From contig NZ_VAHO01000010.1 in NCBI RefSeq assembly GCF_005796225.1, positions 91,203 to 155,202 on the forward strand: a stretch of DNA of 64,000 nt, read 5' to 3'. The translations under genes were made by a program, and so were the position numbers. This document shows, piece by piece, positions 63,687 through 64,000 of the stretch; the first letter of the stretch is position 1, and the number at the start of each line of letters is the position of its first letter. The stretch comes from Pseudarthrobacter sp. NamE5 (GTDB lineage Bacteria > Actinomycetota > Actinomycetes > Actinomycetales > Micrococcaceae). The notes beneath the pieces are model-generated. The model ran no database searches, was not told the DNA's origin, and saw only the letters and a program-made list of their open reading frames with translations.

Positions 63687-63722
63687 AGAAGGGCCGGCAA
63701 CCTCACGGTTGCCGGCCCTTCT
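63687..63722 (+). terminator. strong hairpin terminator after rpsN
   Basis: AGAAGGGCCGGCAACC (63687-63702) and GGTTGCCGGCCCTTCT (63707-63722) form a perfect 16-bp stem with a TCAC loop. Confidence 0.9.
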
Positions 63723-64000
63723 GGCTTTAAGGCTCGGCGCTCTACTCCGCTCCCGCTCTGTGAGCGGCGCGCCTGGCAGGCGGCATTGTCTGTGCTGCAG
63801 CACACAAAGGTGAGGCACGACGATGGAGGCCGCCCTGAGTGCCCTGCTGACCTCTTCTGCCCCGGGATTCCGGGGATTTTGCCCTCTCCGGAAGGGGGTT
63901 TGCGATGAGGCTTGTGGGGGTGTATTGTTTTCTAAGTCGCCGCGGGGGAGACAGCGAAGAGCTGGTAACCACGGGCGGCCAAACCCCAAAAAACAAGCCT
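63723..64000 (+). promoter_or_regulatory. right-edge region with outward promoter-like sequence, no gene seen
   Basis: No supported gene is present. TTGCGA (63900-63905), a 17-bp spacer and TATTGT (63923-63928) form a promoter-like pair; transcription would begin near 63935 and run out of the window through a G/C-rich leader (CTAAGTCGCCGCGGGGGAGA). The downstream gene is not visible; it could be a structural RNA or a highly expressed protein. Confidence 0.45.

Overview
The window looks like a chromosomal segment of a high-GC Gram-positive actinobacterium of the Arthrobacter/Pseudarthrobacter type (Micrococcaceae). This is inferred from the strong G/C third-position bias, frequent GTG/TTG starts, DUF222-HNH and mycobacterial-type Ald proteins, likely leaderless promoters and iron boxes of the DtxR/IdeR type. 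Most of it is housekeeping or metabolic. No prophage, IS element, CRISPR array, tRNA or rRNA gene was seen.

Layout. 1-4.6 kb: end of a Gfo/Idh/MocA oxidoreductase, alanine dehydrogenase (ald) with a divergent PucR/AdeR-type regulator, an orphan excisionase-like HTH protein and an alpha/beta hydrolase. 4.6-10.6 kb: PTS enzyme I (ptsI) divergent from a tetR-mtlA-mtlD mannitol cluster, with a 15-bp palindrome in the shared intergenic space. 10.7-14.5 kb: first ferric-siderophore ABC importer behind an iron box. 14.7-18.3 kb: two MFS transporters and an RraA-like protein. 18.4-24.6 kb: a TetR regulator, NAD(P)-malic enzyme, DUF456, NTF2-like and unknown proteins, and a LysE exporter with Lrp/AsnC regulators. 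24.9-29.8 kb: Glu-Q tRNA(Asp) synthetase, an HD protein with the HDxxED motif of (p)ppGpp hydrolases, a GNAT-AAA+ fusion and a secreted gamma-glutamyltransferase. 29.9-34.7 kb: an asparagine catabolic operon (gntR, Rhizobium-type asparaginase, aspA, permease) with a probable leaderless promoter and a terminator. 35-46.4 kb: mixed genes, including a DUF222-HNH pseudogene with three lesions, a sulfite-oxidase-family enzyme, an aldo/keto reductase, a YchJ-like protein and a 681-residue acyl-CoA dehydrogenase.

46.7-52.4 kb holds the most notable system: an SMC-like jetA-jetB-jetC (Wadjet/MksFEB) operon with overlapping genes and no jetD/mksG nuclease gene following it. Two paralogous lipoproteins follow instead and end at a strong terminator. 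54.2-60.1 kb: an FBP zinc-finger protein, then a second iron-siderophore importer with its own iron box, ending in a siderophore-interacting reductase. 60.2-62.7 kb: two paralogous SGNH hydrolases flanking a YciI-like protein and a MarR regulator. 62.9-63.7 kb: rpmB-rpmG-rpsN encoding cysteine-poor (zinc-free) forms of L28, L33 and S14, with a strong terminator. A promoter-like sequence points out of the window at the right edge.

Across the window, a 32-bp-period repeat family lies in the spaces 3' of three operons, and three terminators share a CGACGGCGGC-type core.
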